The notes below the pieces were generated by a model, which made no database searches, had not been told where the DNA came from, and saw nothing but the letters and a program-made list of their open reading frames with translations. A program made the translations under genes and the position numbers. This document shows, one piece after another, positions 8,599 to 17,403 of a stretch of DNA of 64,000 bases. Numbering within the stretch: the first letter of the stretch is position 1; every line of letters starts with the position of its first letter. The DNA comes from Geodermatophilus sp. TF02-6 (GTDB lineage Bacteria; Actinomycetota; Actinomycetes; Mycobacteriales; Geodermatophilaceae), in contig NZ_QOHF01000001.1 in the NCBI RefSeq assembly GCF_003319115.1, positions 372,001 to 436,000 of the forward strand, written 5' to 3'.

Positions 8599-9345
8599 GT
8601 GGATCCAACCACTCGACCGGTGCCGCACTGCTCGGGAGACGGCGCCGACTGCTCGGTCTGGTTGGCCGAGATGGCGTGCACCTGGCCCCTGCAGTCGGAT
8701 CCTGCAGCGACGGTAGCCGCCGTGGTCGACACCGTCGTCTCTGCTCTGCCCGAAGGCGCTTGGGCGTCGGTGAGCCTGGTGGGGCCCGGCCGGAGGCTGC
8801 GGCCAGGGGCGGCGAGTGACAGCCGAGCGGAGCGCCTCGATCTGCTGCAGTGCCGTATCCGCCAGGGGCCGGTGGTCGACGCCGCCGCGGGCGCGACCGT
8901 CGACAGCGCCGACCTCGCCGCTGACCCTCGCTGGCCTCGGGTCGCGTCGGCGGCACGGGAGGAGGGTGCCGGATCGGTCACGACCGTTGCTCTGCGCGGC
9001 GATGTCCGACCGCTCGGCGCCCTGACGGTCTACGGCCCGACGCACGTCCCGTGGAGGGCCCACTCCAGCGCACCCTTCGTGCGACTGGCCGCCGCCCATG
9101 CCGCCGTGGCGGTTCGTGCCTCCCGGCAGGTCAGGTGGTTGACGGCCGCGGTGGCCAGCCGCGACCTGATCGGGCAGGCCAAGGGAGTGCTGATGGAGCG
9201 CTTTCGGATCACCGAGGACGCCGCCTTCGGCATCCTCGTCAAGGCTTCGCAGGACACCCAACGCAAGCTGCGCGACGTCGCCGCAGTCGTCACCGAGACC
9301 GGGGAGACGCCGGGCCGGATCAATGGCGGGACGCTCCTGCCGTGA
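8599..9345 (+). CDS. GAF-ANTAR RNA-binding antiterminator-type regulator
   Basis: A 248-residue protein with an N-terminal GAF-like sensor (about residues 40-170: SVSLVGPGRRLRPGAASD, LDLLQCRIRQGPVVDAA, GSVTTVALRGDVRPLGALTVYG) and a C-terminal ANTAR domain (about 185-240: LIGQAKGVLMERFRITEDAAFGIL). ANTAR proteins bind paired hexaloop RNA hairpins and act by antitermination; the GAF part would sense a small molecule or redox signal. Start is uncertain: GTG 8599 lies seven bases after GGAGG, while ATG 8671 would still give an intact GAF domain. The upstream 250 bases hold only short inverted repeats (GTCAA/TTGAC at 8463-8474). Its RNA target cannot be seen here. Confidence 0.85.
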   Translation: MDPTTRPVPHCSGDGADCSVWLAEMACTWPLQSDPAATVAAVVDTVVSALPEGAWASVSLVGPGRRLRPGAASDSRAERLDLLQCRIRQGPVVDAAAGATVDSADLAADPRWPRVASAAREEGAGSVTTVALRGDVRPLGALTVYGPTHVPWRAHSSAPFVRLAAAHAAVAVRASRQVRWLTAAVASRDLIGQAKGVLMERFRITEDAAFGILVKASQDTQRKLRDVAAVVTETGETPGRINGGTLLP

Positions 9346-9387
9346 CCGCTCCGCTGCAGGTGCTGGCGCCCCTGGCGACACCGTCGG

Positions 9388-9501
9388 TCACGGTGACCGT
9401 CCACGCACACGATCGGGGTAGCCGGCTGCGGGTCCAGTCGTTGAGCCCGCCGGCCGGCCATCGGAGCTCAGGAAGCGGACGATCTGCTGCTCGGTGATCA
9501 T
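9388..9501 (-). CDS. Possible small protein of 37 residues
   Basis: An open frame starting MITEQQIVRFLSSDGRP has a good ribosome binding site (GGGAGGG about six bases before ATG 9501) and lies 130 bases downstream of the G6PDH gene on the same strand. The N-terminus is reminiscent of small DUF2795-like proteins, but the C-terminal half looks like random GC-rich translation. It may be a truncated gene. I list it only because of its start signals. Confidence 0.25.
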   Translation of the reverse strand: MITEQQIVRFLSSDGRPAGSTTGPAAGYPDRVRGRSP

Positions 9502-9631
9502 CGTGCGCCCTCCCGATCGGTGCGAGGTGGGTTCGGCCGGACCGGTGGAGCCCGGCAGTTGCCCGGGCACGGGCGTCTCCTCCCGTTCGAGGGAGCCCGG
9601 TCGACCACCTGGGAGGTCCACCAGCGATGGG

Positions 9632-11032
9632 TCAGCTCTCCAGCTGCCCAGGCAGCGGCCAGTCGGCAGGTCCGTGGCTGCCGGCCGGGTACTCCTGCAG
9701 CGGCGGCGTGCCCGCGCGCCAGGCGTCCAGGACCGGCTCGATGATGCGCCAGCACTCGACGGCGGTGTCGCCGCGGACCGACAGCGTGGGGTCGCCGTCG
9801 AGGATGCCTTCGAGCACCTGGCCGTACTCGGGCAGGTCGCCGGCGCCGAACCGGGCTTCCAGCGTGACGGGGTCGAGCACCTTCGGGTTCCCGGGGCCGT
9901 TGAGGGTGAGGTCCAGGTGCAGCCGGTCGGCGCCGAAGCCGATGCCGATGCGCAGCCGGTCCGGCCGGTCGTTGCCGGTGAGGCCGGCGGGAAGCCGCGG
10001 TGGTGGCTTGAAGGTAACGACGATCTCCTTGCGCGGCTCGCCCAGCGCCTTGCCCGACCGCAGCCGGAACGGCACGCCCGCCCACCGCCAGGTGTCGACG
10101 GCAAACCGCACCTCGGCCAGCGTCTCGGTGGTGCTGTCGGGCGGGATGCCCTCCTCGTCGAGGTAGGCGGGCACCTGTCGCCCGTCGATCCGGCCGGCGG
10201 TGTACCGAGCGCGGCGGCTGGAGGTGACCGGGTCGTCGTCCCAGACCCGCGTCGCGCGCAGGACCTGGGCCTTGGCGTCGCGGAAGTCCCTCGCGTCGAT
10301 GCTGCTGGGCGGCTCCATCGCCACCAGCGACAGGACCTGGAGCAGGTGGCTCTGGAACATGTCCGTGAGGGCGCCAGTGGCGTCGAAGTAGCCGGCCCGG
10401 CCCTCCAGGGCGAGGTCCTCGTCCCAGATGATGTCCACGCTCTCGACGTGTCCGGCGTTGAGCACCGGTTCGACCATGCGGTTGGCGAAGCGGAGGCCCA
10501 CGATGTTGAGCACCGTGGAGAGGCCGAGGAAGTGGTCGACCCGGTGCACCTGTTGCTCGGGTACCAAGCTCGCCAGCAGGCCGTTGAGCGCCTCGGCGCT
10601 GGCGGCATCGGTACCGAACGGCTTCTCCATGACCAGCCGGGTGCCTTCCGGCACCCCGCCGATCTCGGTCAGCGCTTCACAGGCCTGCACCGTGATCGCC
10701 GGCGGCAGTGCGAAGTACACCACCAGACCTCCCTTGCTGGCCTCCAGCAGCTCGCGGAGGTCGCTCGGGGAGGTCGCGTCGACCTGCCGGTAGCGCGCGT
10801 TCTGCGCCACCGCGTCGACCTCCTCGCCCGTGGCACCGGCCGATCGGAAGGACTCGGTGACCCGCTGGCGCCAGCGCTCGTCGTCCCACTCGGGGGCGGC
10901 CGCACCCAAGAGCGAGAGGCCGACGACGCGGCCGGTGGCCAGGAGAGCGCCCAGGCCCGGCAGCAGCAGCCGCTGGCTCAGGTCGCCGGTGGCGCCCAGG
11001 ATCAGCAGGGTCTGTTCGCGTGGTTCCGACAC
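9632..11032 (-). CDS. zwf: Glucose-6-phosphate dehydrogenase family protein, copy 1
   Basis: This 466-residue protein belongs to the G6PDH family, which oxidises glucose 6-phosphate to 6-phosphogluconolactone with NADP+. The nucleotide-binding GATGDL (residues 13-18), the EKPFG substrate loop (136-140) and a C-terminal domain with GKALGEPRKEI are present. The family motif DHYLGK reads DHFLGL (166-171), so the usual lysine is Leu, and the catalytic-His motif QNH reads QSH. It is therefore a divergent member and its substrate is open. It follows a sugar-porter gene by 91 bases on the same strand, so uptake and oxidation of a sugar may be co-expressed. Two paralogues lie at 22049 and 52202. Confidence 0.85.
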   Translation of the reverse strand: MSEPREQTLLILGATGDLSQRLLLPGLGALLATGRVVGLSLLGAAAPEWDDERWRQRVTESFRSAGATGEEVDAVAQNARYRQVDATSPSDLRELLEASKGGLVVYFALPPAITVQACEALTEIGGVPEGTRLVMEKPFGTDAASAEALNGLLASLVPEQQVHRVDHFLGLSTVLNIVGLRFANRMVEPVLNAGHVESVDIIWDEDLALEGRAGYFDATGALTDMFQSHLLQVLSLVAMEPPSSIDARDFRDAKAQVLRATRVWDDDPVTSSRRARYTAGRIDGRQVPAYLDEEGIPPDSTTETLAEVRFAVDTWRWAGVPFRLRSGKALGEPRKEIVVTFKPPPRLPAGLTGNDRPDRLRIGIGFGADRLHLDLTLNGPGNPKVLDPVTLEARFGAGDLPEYGQVLEGILDGDPTLSVRGDTAVECWRIIEPVLDAWRAGTPPLQEYPAGSHGPADWPLPGQLES

Positions 11033-11123
11033 CGTGGTGCCTCCCGTTGCGTTCTGTGGGTGGATTGCCCGCCGGAGCGGTGAGGCGTGTCCGACCCGAG
11101 GGGGGTCGCGGGCCGCCCCCCGC

Positions 11124-12515
11124 TCAGGCGGCCTGTACCTGCTGGCCCGACCAGCGCGACCGGAGATCCGCGTCGATCTGCGCGAAGTTCCGGTCCTTGG
11201 TCTCGGGGACGTACTTCCCCACGAACCCCAGGGCGAACAGGCACACGACTGCGAAGACCAGGAACACCGGCCCCGTCCCGATCGCCCCGGCCAGCGGCAG
11301 GAACGCCGTGGACACCGCGAAGTTCGACAGCCAGTTCGTCGCCGAACCCGCGCTCGTGCCCTGCGCGCGGTAGGCGGAGGGAAAGATCTCCGGGAGCAGT
11401 GCCCAGAACACCGGACCCATCCCGACCGCGAAGGACATCACGTACAGCACCATGCCGATGAGCTTCAGCAGCGGGCTGAGATCGGCGACGAAGGCCAGCC
11501 CCAGCAGGGCGACGGAGACGCCCATGCCGACCAGGGACGTGATCAGCAGCGGCCGGCGCCCGACGCGGTCGATCAACCGCAGGGACAGGAACGACATCAG
11601 CAGGTTGACGACGCCGATCACGACCGAGTAGAGGATCGAGTTCGACGCGGTCAAGCCGGTCTGCGCCATGATCGTCGGCGCGTAGTACAGGACGGTGTTG
11701 ATCCCGACCAACTGCTGCAGGGCCGCCAGGCCCAGACCGACGACGACCGCCGCGCGGACGCGAGGCGCCCGCAGAGCCTGCCAGCCCTGCTGTTCGGACT
11801 CCTCATCCTGCGTACTGCGGTCGGCGTCGTCGGCTGCCTCGCGCCGGTAGCGCTGGACCACGCGGTCGGCGCCCTCGGTCCCGGTGACCTCGCCGAGCGT
11901 CGACCGGGCGTCGTCGACCCGTCCCTGGGCGACCAGCCATGACGGCGACTCGGGCAGCTTCAGTGCGCCGAGCGCGAGCACGACCGCCGGGATCGCGCCC
12001 ACCCAGAACATCGCGCGCCAGTTCCCCGAACTCGAGAAGGTGAGGTTCACGAGGTAGGCGACGAGCATCCCGACGTTCTGCATGAGCTGGTTGAGCGCCA
12101 GCATCCGCCCGCGGATCTGCGTCGGCGAGAGCTCGGTGAGGTAGGTCGGCACCAGAGCTGACGCGGTGCCGACGCCGAGCCCCATCACCGCCCGTCCCAG
12201 CAGCAGCACCCAGAAGCCTGGCGCCACCGCCGCGAGCGCGAGGCCCACCGTGAACAGGATCGCGGCCAGGAGCAGGGTGGCCTTCCGTCCCCGGCGGTCG
12301 GCGACGCGTCCCGACCCCAGCGCCCCCACCATCGCCCCGAGCAGGAGGACGGTCGTCACCAGGCTCGACTGCAGCTCGTCGAGTCCGAAGTCGGGGCCGA
12401 TGTAGAGCAGGGCACCGGCGATGACCCCGGTCGTGTAACCGATCAGGAACGTGCCCAGGTTGACGAACAACCCGGCTCGGCGTGCCTTCTTCAGGCCCTC
12501 GGTGGAGACGTCCAT
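11124..12515 (-). CDS. Sugar porter family MFS transporter
   Basis: A 463-residue, 12-helix membrane protein of the major facilitator superfamily, sugar porter branch (proton-coupled or facilitated sugar uptake). Signatures are DRRGRK in loop 2-3, PESPSWLVAQGR after helix 6, DRVGRRPLL in loop 8-9 and PETKDRNFAQID after helix 12. ATG 12515 follows GGAGGA closely; the longer open frame upstream is not translated protein. It is transcribed toward the G6PDH gene and probably co-transcribed with it. The sugar cannot be predicted with confidence (xylose, arabinose, glucose or inositol type). Confidence 0.92.
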   Translation of the reverse strand: MDVSTEGLKKARRAGLFVNLGTFLIGYTTGVIAGALLYIGPDFGLDELQSSLVTTVLLLGAMVGALGSGRVADRRGRKATLLLAAILFTVGLALAAVAPGFWVLLLGRAVMGLGVGTASALVPTYLTELSPTQIRGRMLALNQLMQNVGMLVAYLVNLTFSSSGNWRAMFWVGAIPAVVLALGALKLPESPSWLVAQGRVDDARSTLGEVTGTEGADRVVQRYRREAADDADRSTQDEESEQQGWQALRAPRVRAAVVVGLGLAALQQLVGINTVLYYAPTIMAQTGLTASNSILYSVVIGVVNLLMSFLSLRLIDRVGRRPLLITSLVGMGVSVALLGLAFVADLSPLLKLIGMVLYVMSFAVGMGPVFWALLPEIFPSAYRAQGTSAGSATNWLSNFAVSTAFLPLAGAIGTGPVFLVFAVVCLFALGFVGKYVPETKDRNFAQIDADLRSRWSGQQVQAA

Positions 12516-12947
12516 CGGTCCTCCGTGGAGGTGGGAGCAGGACGTGGATCGCCGGACCGGACAGCGTCGCTCGGCGGGTGCGAGGGAGACTCGTCGTGGA
12601 TCGTGCGCGGGGTCACGGTGCCGTGTGTCGGGGTGCCGTGTGCAGGGCATCCCGCGCACCGAGATGACCGGCGGACAGTGCGACGACGTCAGTGCGGACC
12701 GCACGATTCCACTTCTCGAGGCTGGTGGCGACCCCGGGCGGTGTCATCGTCAGGATTGACGAGATCTTCGGATCCACCGGATCCACCGGCGGGGGGTCGG
12801 CAGCTCGACGTGCTCGGGAATCGTCCCCTGTGGCCGTGCCGGGTCGAGGACCACGGCCGCTGGACACCGGTGGCTGACGAGCGACGGTGGGCGCCGTAGC
12901 GTCAGCGGTTCGATCAGATGACGAGGCGGCCTCGGAAGAGGAACCCC
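12516..12947. other. Divergent promoter region without genes
   Basis: About 430 bases separate the divergent sugar porter and NADP-binding protein genes. No coding signal is convincing. A nine-base direct repeat (GGATCCACC twice, 12770-12787) lies near the middle and GGAAGAGG near the right end serves as ribosome binding site for the gene at 12948. Nothing else stands out. Confidence 0.5.
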
Positions 12948-13592
12948 ATGAGTGACATCACGATCGTCGGCACCGGCAACGTGGGTGCAGGGATCGCAGC
13001 GCGTGGCGTTGCTGCGGGGCACAGCCTCCCGCTCCTCGACCGAGACGTCGACACGGCGCGGCAGCTGGCCGGCACGCTCGACGTGGACGCCGATCCCGGC
13101 ACTGTCGGGGACGAACCTACGGGAGACATCGTCGTCCTCGCGGTTCCCTTCGAGGCGGCCGAGGAGATCGTGGCCGACTACGGCGCCGCGTTGTCCGGGA
13201 AGACGGTCGTCGACATCACCAACCCGGTCGACTTCGACACGTTCGACTCGTTGGTCGTCGCCCCCGGCACCTCTGCTGCCGAGACCATCGCCGGCCTCGC
13301 CGACGACGGCGTCCACGTCGTCAAGGCCTTCAACACGACGTTCGCGGCCCCCGTGCGGACCGGGGAGGTGGCCGGCCAGCCGTTGGACGTCTTCATCGCC
13401 GGAGAATCCGACCAGGCCAAGGAGAAGGTCTCCGGCTTCGCCTCCGCGGCGGGCCTGCGCCCCATCGACGTGGGTCCGCTGCGCCGGACACGCCACCTGG
13501 AGGGGTTCCAGTTCGTGGTGATGACCCTGCAGGCCGATCCGGCGTCCCCGGCGTTCAACTGGGACACGGCGCTGAAGATCCTGACACCGTGA
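12948..13592 (+). CDS. NADP-binding oxidoreductase of the F420-dependent NADP reductase (Fno-like) family
   Basis: A 214-residue protein with an N-terminal Rossmann motif (TIVGTGNVGAGIA, residues 4-16), a central segment VVDITNPVDF and KAFNTTFA, and a C-terminal helix ending LEGFQFVVMTLQ. This matches the NADPH-dependent F420 reductase or ProC-like NADP-binding group (KAFN being typical). Members reduce F420 with NADPH or act as ferric-type reductases; which applies cannot be told without cofactor residues. ATG 12948 follows GGAAGAGGA. The mscS gene begins 14 bases after it on the same strand, so the two may be co-transcribed. Confidence 0.8.
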   Translation: MSDITIVGTGNVGAGIAARGVAAGHSLPLLDRDVDTARQLAGTLDVDADPGTVGDEPTGDIVVLAVPFEAAEEIVADYGAALSGKTVVDITNPVDFDTFDSLVVAPGTSAAETIAGLADDGVHVVKAFNTTFAAPVRTGEVAGQPLDVFIAGESDQAKEKVSGFASAAGLRPIDVGPLRRTRHLEGFQFVVMTLQADPASPAFNWDTALKILTP

Positions 13593-13605
13593 CGAGGACC
13601 TCGTG

Positions 13606-14466
13606 ATGGCTCCTGCTCTGCTCCCCCAGTGGCTGTCCGCGGCGGAGATCCCGGAGATACCGACGCCCCAGCTGGACGGCACGGACCTGCTCATCGGGCT
13701 CGGGGTCGCCGTTGCGGCGTACCTGCTCGGCAGGCTGGTCGGCTACCTCTCGGAGAAGATCATGCGGGCGCGGGGCCGGGGCCGCAGCTTCGCCACGATC
13801 TTCTCGACGATCTTCCGATGGGCGGCCACGGCACTGGGGTGGTCGATCGCGCTCGTGGTCGCCTTTCCCAGCGTCAACTTCGCCGGCGTCCTCTCGGGGC
13901 TCGGCCTGACCTCGCTCATCATCGGCATCGCTGCCCAGAGCATCCTCGGCGACATCTTCAGCGGGATCATGATGGTCGTCCGCGAGCCCTTCCGTGAGGG
14001 CGACCAGGTCGAGGTCGGTGGCGTCAAGGGCACCATCCGGATCATCAACCTGCGCGAGACGGTCGTTCGCACCTTCACCGGCACCCAGGTCGTGATCCCG
14101 AACAGCAAGGTCCACGGGTCGGTGGTGCGCGTGCAGACCGGCTACGAGAAGCGCATGCTCCAGGTCGAGGTCGGGGTCGCCTACGAGACCGACTTCGACC
14201 TCGCCCGCCGGGTTCTCCTGGACGCGGTCCGGGAACTCCCCCAGGCGCTCGACGACCCGCCACCGTCGGTCCGCGTCAGCGCCATCAACCCCAACAGCAT
14301 CGGTCTCACCGTGAGCGTCTGGGTCGGCTCCACCGCCCTGGACGAGGTGGACGCCCTCGATGCGCTCATCCCGGCCGTCGTCGGCACGCTGCTGCGACAC
14401 GACATCGAGATGCCGACCGACTACGGGCCGATCACGTTGGTCGAGGCTGCTCAGACGGACGGCTGA
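13606..14466 (+). CDS. Small-conductance mechanosensitive channel, MscS family
   Basis: A 286-residue membrane protein with about three N-terminal helices (residues 25-50, 65-90 and the pore helix at 92-120 with LSGLGLTSLIIGIAAQSILG) and the soluble beta domain (FREGDQVEVGG, GTQVVIPNSKVHGS) followed by the C-terminal alpha/beta domain. MscS channels release solutes on hypo-osmotic shock. ATG 13606 is preferred over GTG 13603 because GAGGA then sits at usual spacing. The last 16 bases overlap the end of a convergent ANTAR gene. A 26-base stretch at its 3' end recurs at 63011-63036 in a relic. Confidence 0.92.
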   Translation: MAPALLPQWLSAAEIPEIPTPQLDGTDLLIGLGVAVAAYLLGRLVGYLSEKIMRARGRGRSFATIFSTIFRWAATALGWSIALVVAFPSVNFAGVLSGLGLTSLIIGIAAQSILGDIFSGIMMVVREPFREGDQVEVGGVKGTIRIINLRETVVRTFTGTQVVIPNSKVHGSVVRVQTGYEKRMLQVEVGVAYETDFDLARRVLLDAVRELPQALDDPPPSVRVSAINPNSIGLTVSVWVGSTALDEVDALDALIPAVVGTLLRHDIEMPTDYGPITLVEAAQTDG

Positions 14467-15284
14467 CCCGTCCGCCGTCCGGGGTCCACGTGCTGATGGG
14501 CCGGTGAGATCGTCGGCCGTCCGGCCCGTCGAGCCCGGGCGGCGCGTTCTGCCTCGTGCACCACCTGCGATGCGACGGCGCTCACCCTCCGGTGCGTCCG
14601 GTGGCTGACCAGGAGCAGCCGCTCGAAGGCCTCGACGGGGCTGTCGCCCGTGCGGCTGATGATGACGCCCAACGCCCGCTCGACGACGGGTCCGTCCGTC
14701 TCCGGCGTCCGCGGCGGCACCCCCAGGCGCTGCGCCGCAGCCAGCACCTGGGCGTTGTGCACCGTGACCGCGGCCGACGTCGTGAACAGCTCTCCCACGC
14801 GTGCGGCGTGCTCGTCGAAGGCATCTCGTCGGCCGGCGTACACGCCGATCGAGCCGAGGACCCGGTTCGAGAGCCGGAGCGGCAGCGACATCACGCTCTC
14901 GATGCCCAGGTGACGGACCCGCCGCCGGAACGGGAGCCAGCTGCGCTCCGAGCTCAGCGCGTTGCACCGGATCGTCCGTGCCTCGACGAGGGCGGTCGTG
15001 CACGGGCCCTCACCGAGCCGGCTCTCGATCGCATTGACCTTGCAGGCCACCGCGGTGGTCCCCACCACGCTCGAGGGCCGGCTGAGGTCGAGCAGGCGGA
15101 GACCGGCGCCGTCCGCACCGGGCACAGCCCGACCTGCCAGCTGCGCCAGGTGGAGCAGGACGTCCTCGAACTCCAGGCTGTCGATCTCCAACCGTGACAG
15201 CGCCAGCAGAGCTGCGCCCAGGGGATCCCCCTCTACGGCGATGTCCCAGGTCGCACCCGCTGGTGCAGGGCGGACGTCAGCCAT
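14451..15284 (-). CDS. GAF-ANTAR regulator translationally coupled to a protein kinase
   Basis: A 277-residue protein with a GAF domain (about residues 35-185; AGLRLLDLSRPSSVVGTT, LGIESVMSLPLRL, GSIGVYAGRRDAFDEH) and a C-terminal ANTAR domain (about 200-255; VVERALGVIISRTGDSPVEAFERLL), then a basic tail. The start codon overlaps the end of the kinase gene by eight bases, so it is made from the same message. The kinase could phosphorylate or be controlled with it (inference). ANTAR proteins act on nascent RNA; no target hairpins could be assigned. The end overlaps mscS convergently by 16 bases. Confidence 0.87.
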   Translation of the reverse strand: MADVRPAPAGATWDIAVEGDPLGAALLALSRLEIDSLEFEDVLLHLAQLAGRAVPGADGAGLRLLDLSRPSSVVGTTAVACKVNAIESRLGEGPCTTALVEARTIRCNALSSERSWLPFRRRVRHLGIESVMSLPLRLSNRVLGSIGVYAGRRDAFDEHAARVGELFTTSAAVTVHNAQVLAAAQRLGVPPRTPETDGPVVERALGVIISRTGDSPVEAFERLLLVSHRTHRRVSAVASQVVHEAERAARARRAGRPTISPAHQHVDPGRRTGQPSV

Positions 15285-16350
15285 CTCTCGGCTCGACCTT
15301 CCTGCGGTCGTGGCGTGGACCGACCGCCAGCAGGTCGTGCCGGAACTGCTCAGCGGTCTGATGACGCGCCTCCGGCTCCTTGGCCAGTGCACGGAGGACC
15401 AGGGCGTCCATCTCCCGTGCGACACCAGAGCAGAAGAGCGACGGCGGATGAGGCGTGGCGTGTACGTGCTGACGGGCCAGGGCCGCGGCAGACTCACCGC
15501 TGAAGGGGGGTGACCCGGTGAGCAGCTCGTAGAGCAGGCAGCCGGTGGAGTACACATCGGTGCGGGCGTCGACGGCCATCCCCTGGACCTGCTCGGGAGC
15601 CGAGTACGCGGGTGTGCCCCTGGTCGACAGCGTGTGGGTCACATCTGCGTCGGTGAGCACGTGACTGTTGTCGAAGTCCAGCACCTTGACCACGCCTCCG
15701 GCGCTCACCATGACATTGGCCGCGGTGACATCACCGTGGACGACGCCGCGTTCGTGGCTGTGCTGCAACGCGGCCAGCACCTCGGCGGTGGTGCGCATCG
15801 CCTCGTCCGGTCGCAGGACCTGCCGATCAGCGAGCACCTCCCGCAGCGTGGATCCGCTGACCCACTCCAGGACGATGTAGGGCCGGTGGACCACGTTCCC
15901 GCGGGAGTCGCTGACCTCGTCCTGCCCCGTGCCCAGCACGGGAACGATGTTGGGGTGGTCGAGCCGGGCGGCGGACTGCGCCTCCCGTCGACAGCGTCCG
16001 ACGAGGCCGGGGTTGCTGGTCCGGTCGGGACGCGGCAGTTTGACGGCAACCGTCCGCGCCGAGAGCGCGTCGCGGGCGAGGTAGACCTCGGCTGTCCCGC
16101 CGCGCCCTATCAGCTCGTCGAGCTGATAGCGGCCACCGACCAGTCGCGACCGGACGTCCCGGTCGGGAACAGCACGTGCCCCGCCCACCGCGCGCAGGCA
16201 CGTCCCGAGGTGGGTGTCCGTGCTCGGGTCGGGAACGTGCTGGCGCGGGGCTCCCGGAGGGCAGGGGACCGCCACTATGCCCACCCGGTGCTCGACGGCC
16301 GGGGCGACCGGCGTCGTCGCGGTGCTGGACCGGTCCCGCTCCTGCCACAC
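15277..16350 (-). CDS. Atypical cytoplasmic Ser/Thr protein kinase
   Basis: A 357-residue protein whose kinase domain spans about residues 72-345. The glycine loop (IGRGGTAEVY) and the ATP-binding lysine (VAVK, Lys104) are normal, as is the SAPEQ segment. The catalytic loop reads HGDVTAANV (His205-Gly206-Asp207) in place of HRDxKPxN, so both the Arg and the conserved Lys are changed, and the DFG motif reads DFD (225-227). The aspartates and Asn212 remain, so activity is possible but altered. No transmembrane helix or PASTA repeats follow. GTG 16350 is the longest start; a later one before VGGRYQL is possible. The GAF-ANTAR gene is coupled downstream. Confidence 0.8.
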   Translation of the reverse strand: MWQERDRSSTATTPVAPAVEHRVGIVAVPCPPGAPRQHVPDPSTDTHLGTCLRAVGGARAVPDRDVRSRLVGGRYQLDELIGRGGTAEVYLARDALSARTVAVKLPRPDRTSNPGLVGRCRREAQSAARLDHPNIVPVLGTGQDEVSDSRGNVVHRPYIVLEWVSGSTLREVLADRQVLRPDEAMRTTAEVLAALQHSHERGVVHGDVTAANVMVSAGGVVKVLDFDNSHVLTDADVTHTLSTRGTPAYSAPEQVQGMAVDARTDVYSTGCLLYELLTGSPPFSGESAAALARQHVHATPHPPSLFCSGVAREMDALVLRALAKEPEARHQTAEQFRHDLLAVGPRHDRRKVEPRDG

Positions 16351-16499
16351 GCAGGGGCAGGTGCGGATGGGCTCGTCCCGACCACCGTCGAGACACTGGC
16401 GGCATCATTCGGCCATCGGTCGTCCGACATGGGCGAAATTACCTTCCAGTCCCGCTCCGACAAGCCATGACCTGGACTCGTAATGAGCGGTTCCGTTAT

Positions 16500-17246
16500 T
16501 CAGCGTGACGATTCACTGACGGACTCGTCATCATCAAAGTTGATGATCCTGCGCATGCGGTCGACGACCACGGCCTCGCGGCAGGAGCGGTGAGCCATGG
16601 TGACGGCAGCCAGTTGTGAGGAAACCCCGAGCTTGGTGAGAATGGCGCGGATGTGGCTGCGGACGGTCGCCATCGTCACGTGCTCGGCGGTTGCGATCTG
16701 GGCGGCGCTGCGTCCTTCCACGAGCGCAGCGAGGACCTCGAGCTCGCGGGCGCTCAGCAAGCCGAAGCGGAGCGCCTCGGACTCACGCCGCCGCAGTCGC
16801 GCCACCGCAATCGCGGCCGGGTGATCCGCGGACGGGTGGGCGAGTTCCTGCGCCAACTTGCGGATCAGCGTCTCGAAGGGCTGGTCAGCGTCGAGCGCGG
16901 CATGAGCGCCGCGCTCCATCGCGGTCGCGAGCGCGCCAAAGGATCGGCGGCCGCCGAGGACCAGGACGTGGCGGCGGGCGGACCGGACGAAGTCTCGGGG
17001 GGGTTTGGGCAGCCTTCCGCTCTCGTCCGCCACGAGCACCAGCCACAGCAATCGACCCTGGCGGACCAACGTCTGTGCAGCGCCGCTCAGATCGGCGCTC
17101 GACGACTGCTGCTCGCGCAGCACCCGGACATCCTCCCACCCCAGAGCGCTCAACGCCCCGGCTACGGCGTGCGGGAGCAGGAAGTCGTCCGAGATCAGCC
17201 AGACGTGCGCAGGTGCTGTCCTATGCGTTTCCCCCAGTTGTGTCAT
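16500..17246 (-). CDS. LuxR-type response regulator with degenerate receiver domain
   Basis: A 248-residue protein. The N-terminal half (VWLISDDFLLPHAVAGALSALGW) has the layout of a receiver domain, but a clear phosphorylatable Asp with the usual neighbours is not evident, so it may be a pseudo-receiver. The C-terminal part is a LuxR helix-turn-helix (LLSARELEVLAALVEGRSAAQIA, TMATVRSHIRAILTKLGV). I prefer ATG 17246 because GCAGGG precedes it; ATG 17258 and a TTG further upstream lack such a site. It is divergent from the NDH-2 gene and could regulate it. No histidine kinase is adjacent. Confidence 0.8.
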   Translation of the reverse strand: MTQLGETHRTAPAHVWLISDDFLLPHAVAGALSALGWEDVRVLREQQSSSADLSGAAQTLVRQGRLLWLVLVADESGRLPKPPRDFVRSARRHVLVLGGRRSFGALATAMERGAHAALDADQPFETLIRKLAQELAHPSADHPAAIAVARLRRRESEALRFGLLSARELEVLAALVEGRSAAQIATAEHVTMATVRSHIRAILTKLGVSSQLAAVTMAHRSCREAVVVDRMRRIINFDDDESVSESSR

Positions 17247-17403
17247 GAAACCCTGCATCGCGGGTATCACACCGACACGCCAACTGATCTTGCAGGGTTG
17301 TTCACCCGTCCGACGCTTCCGCCTTCCCACCGAGTACAACGGCGTGACCAGCCATTTCCATCTCTCTCGGTGGGGATGACCTCAGTCACTGGAGATGACA
17401 GCG

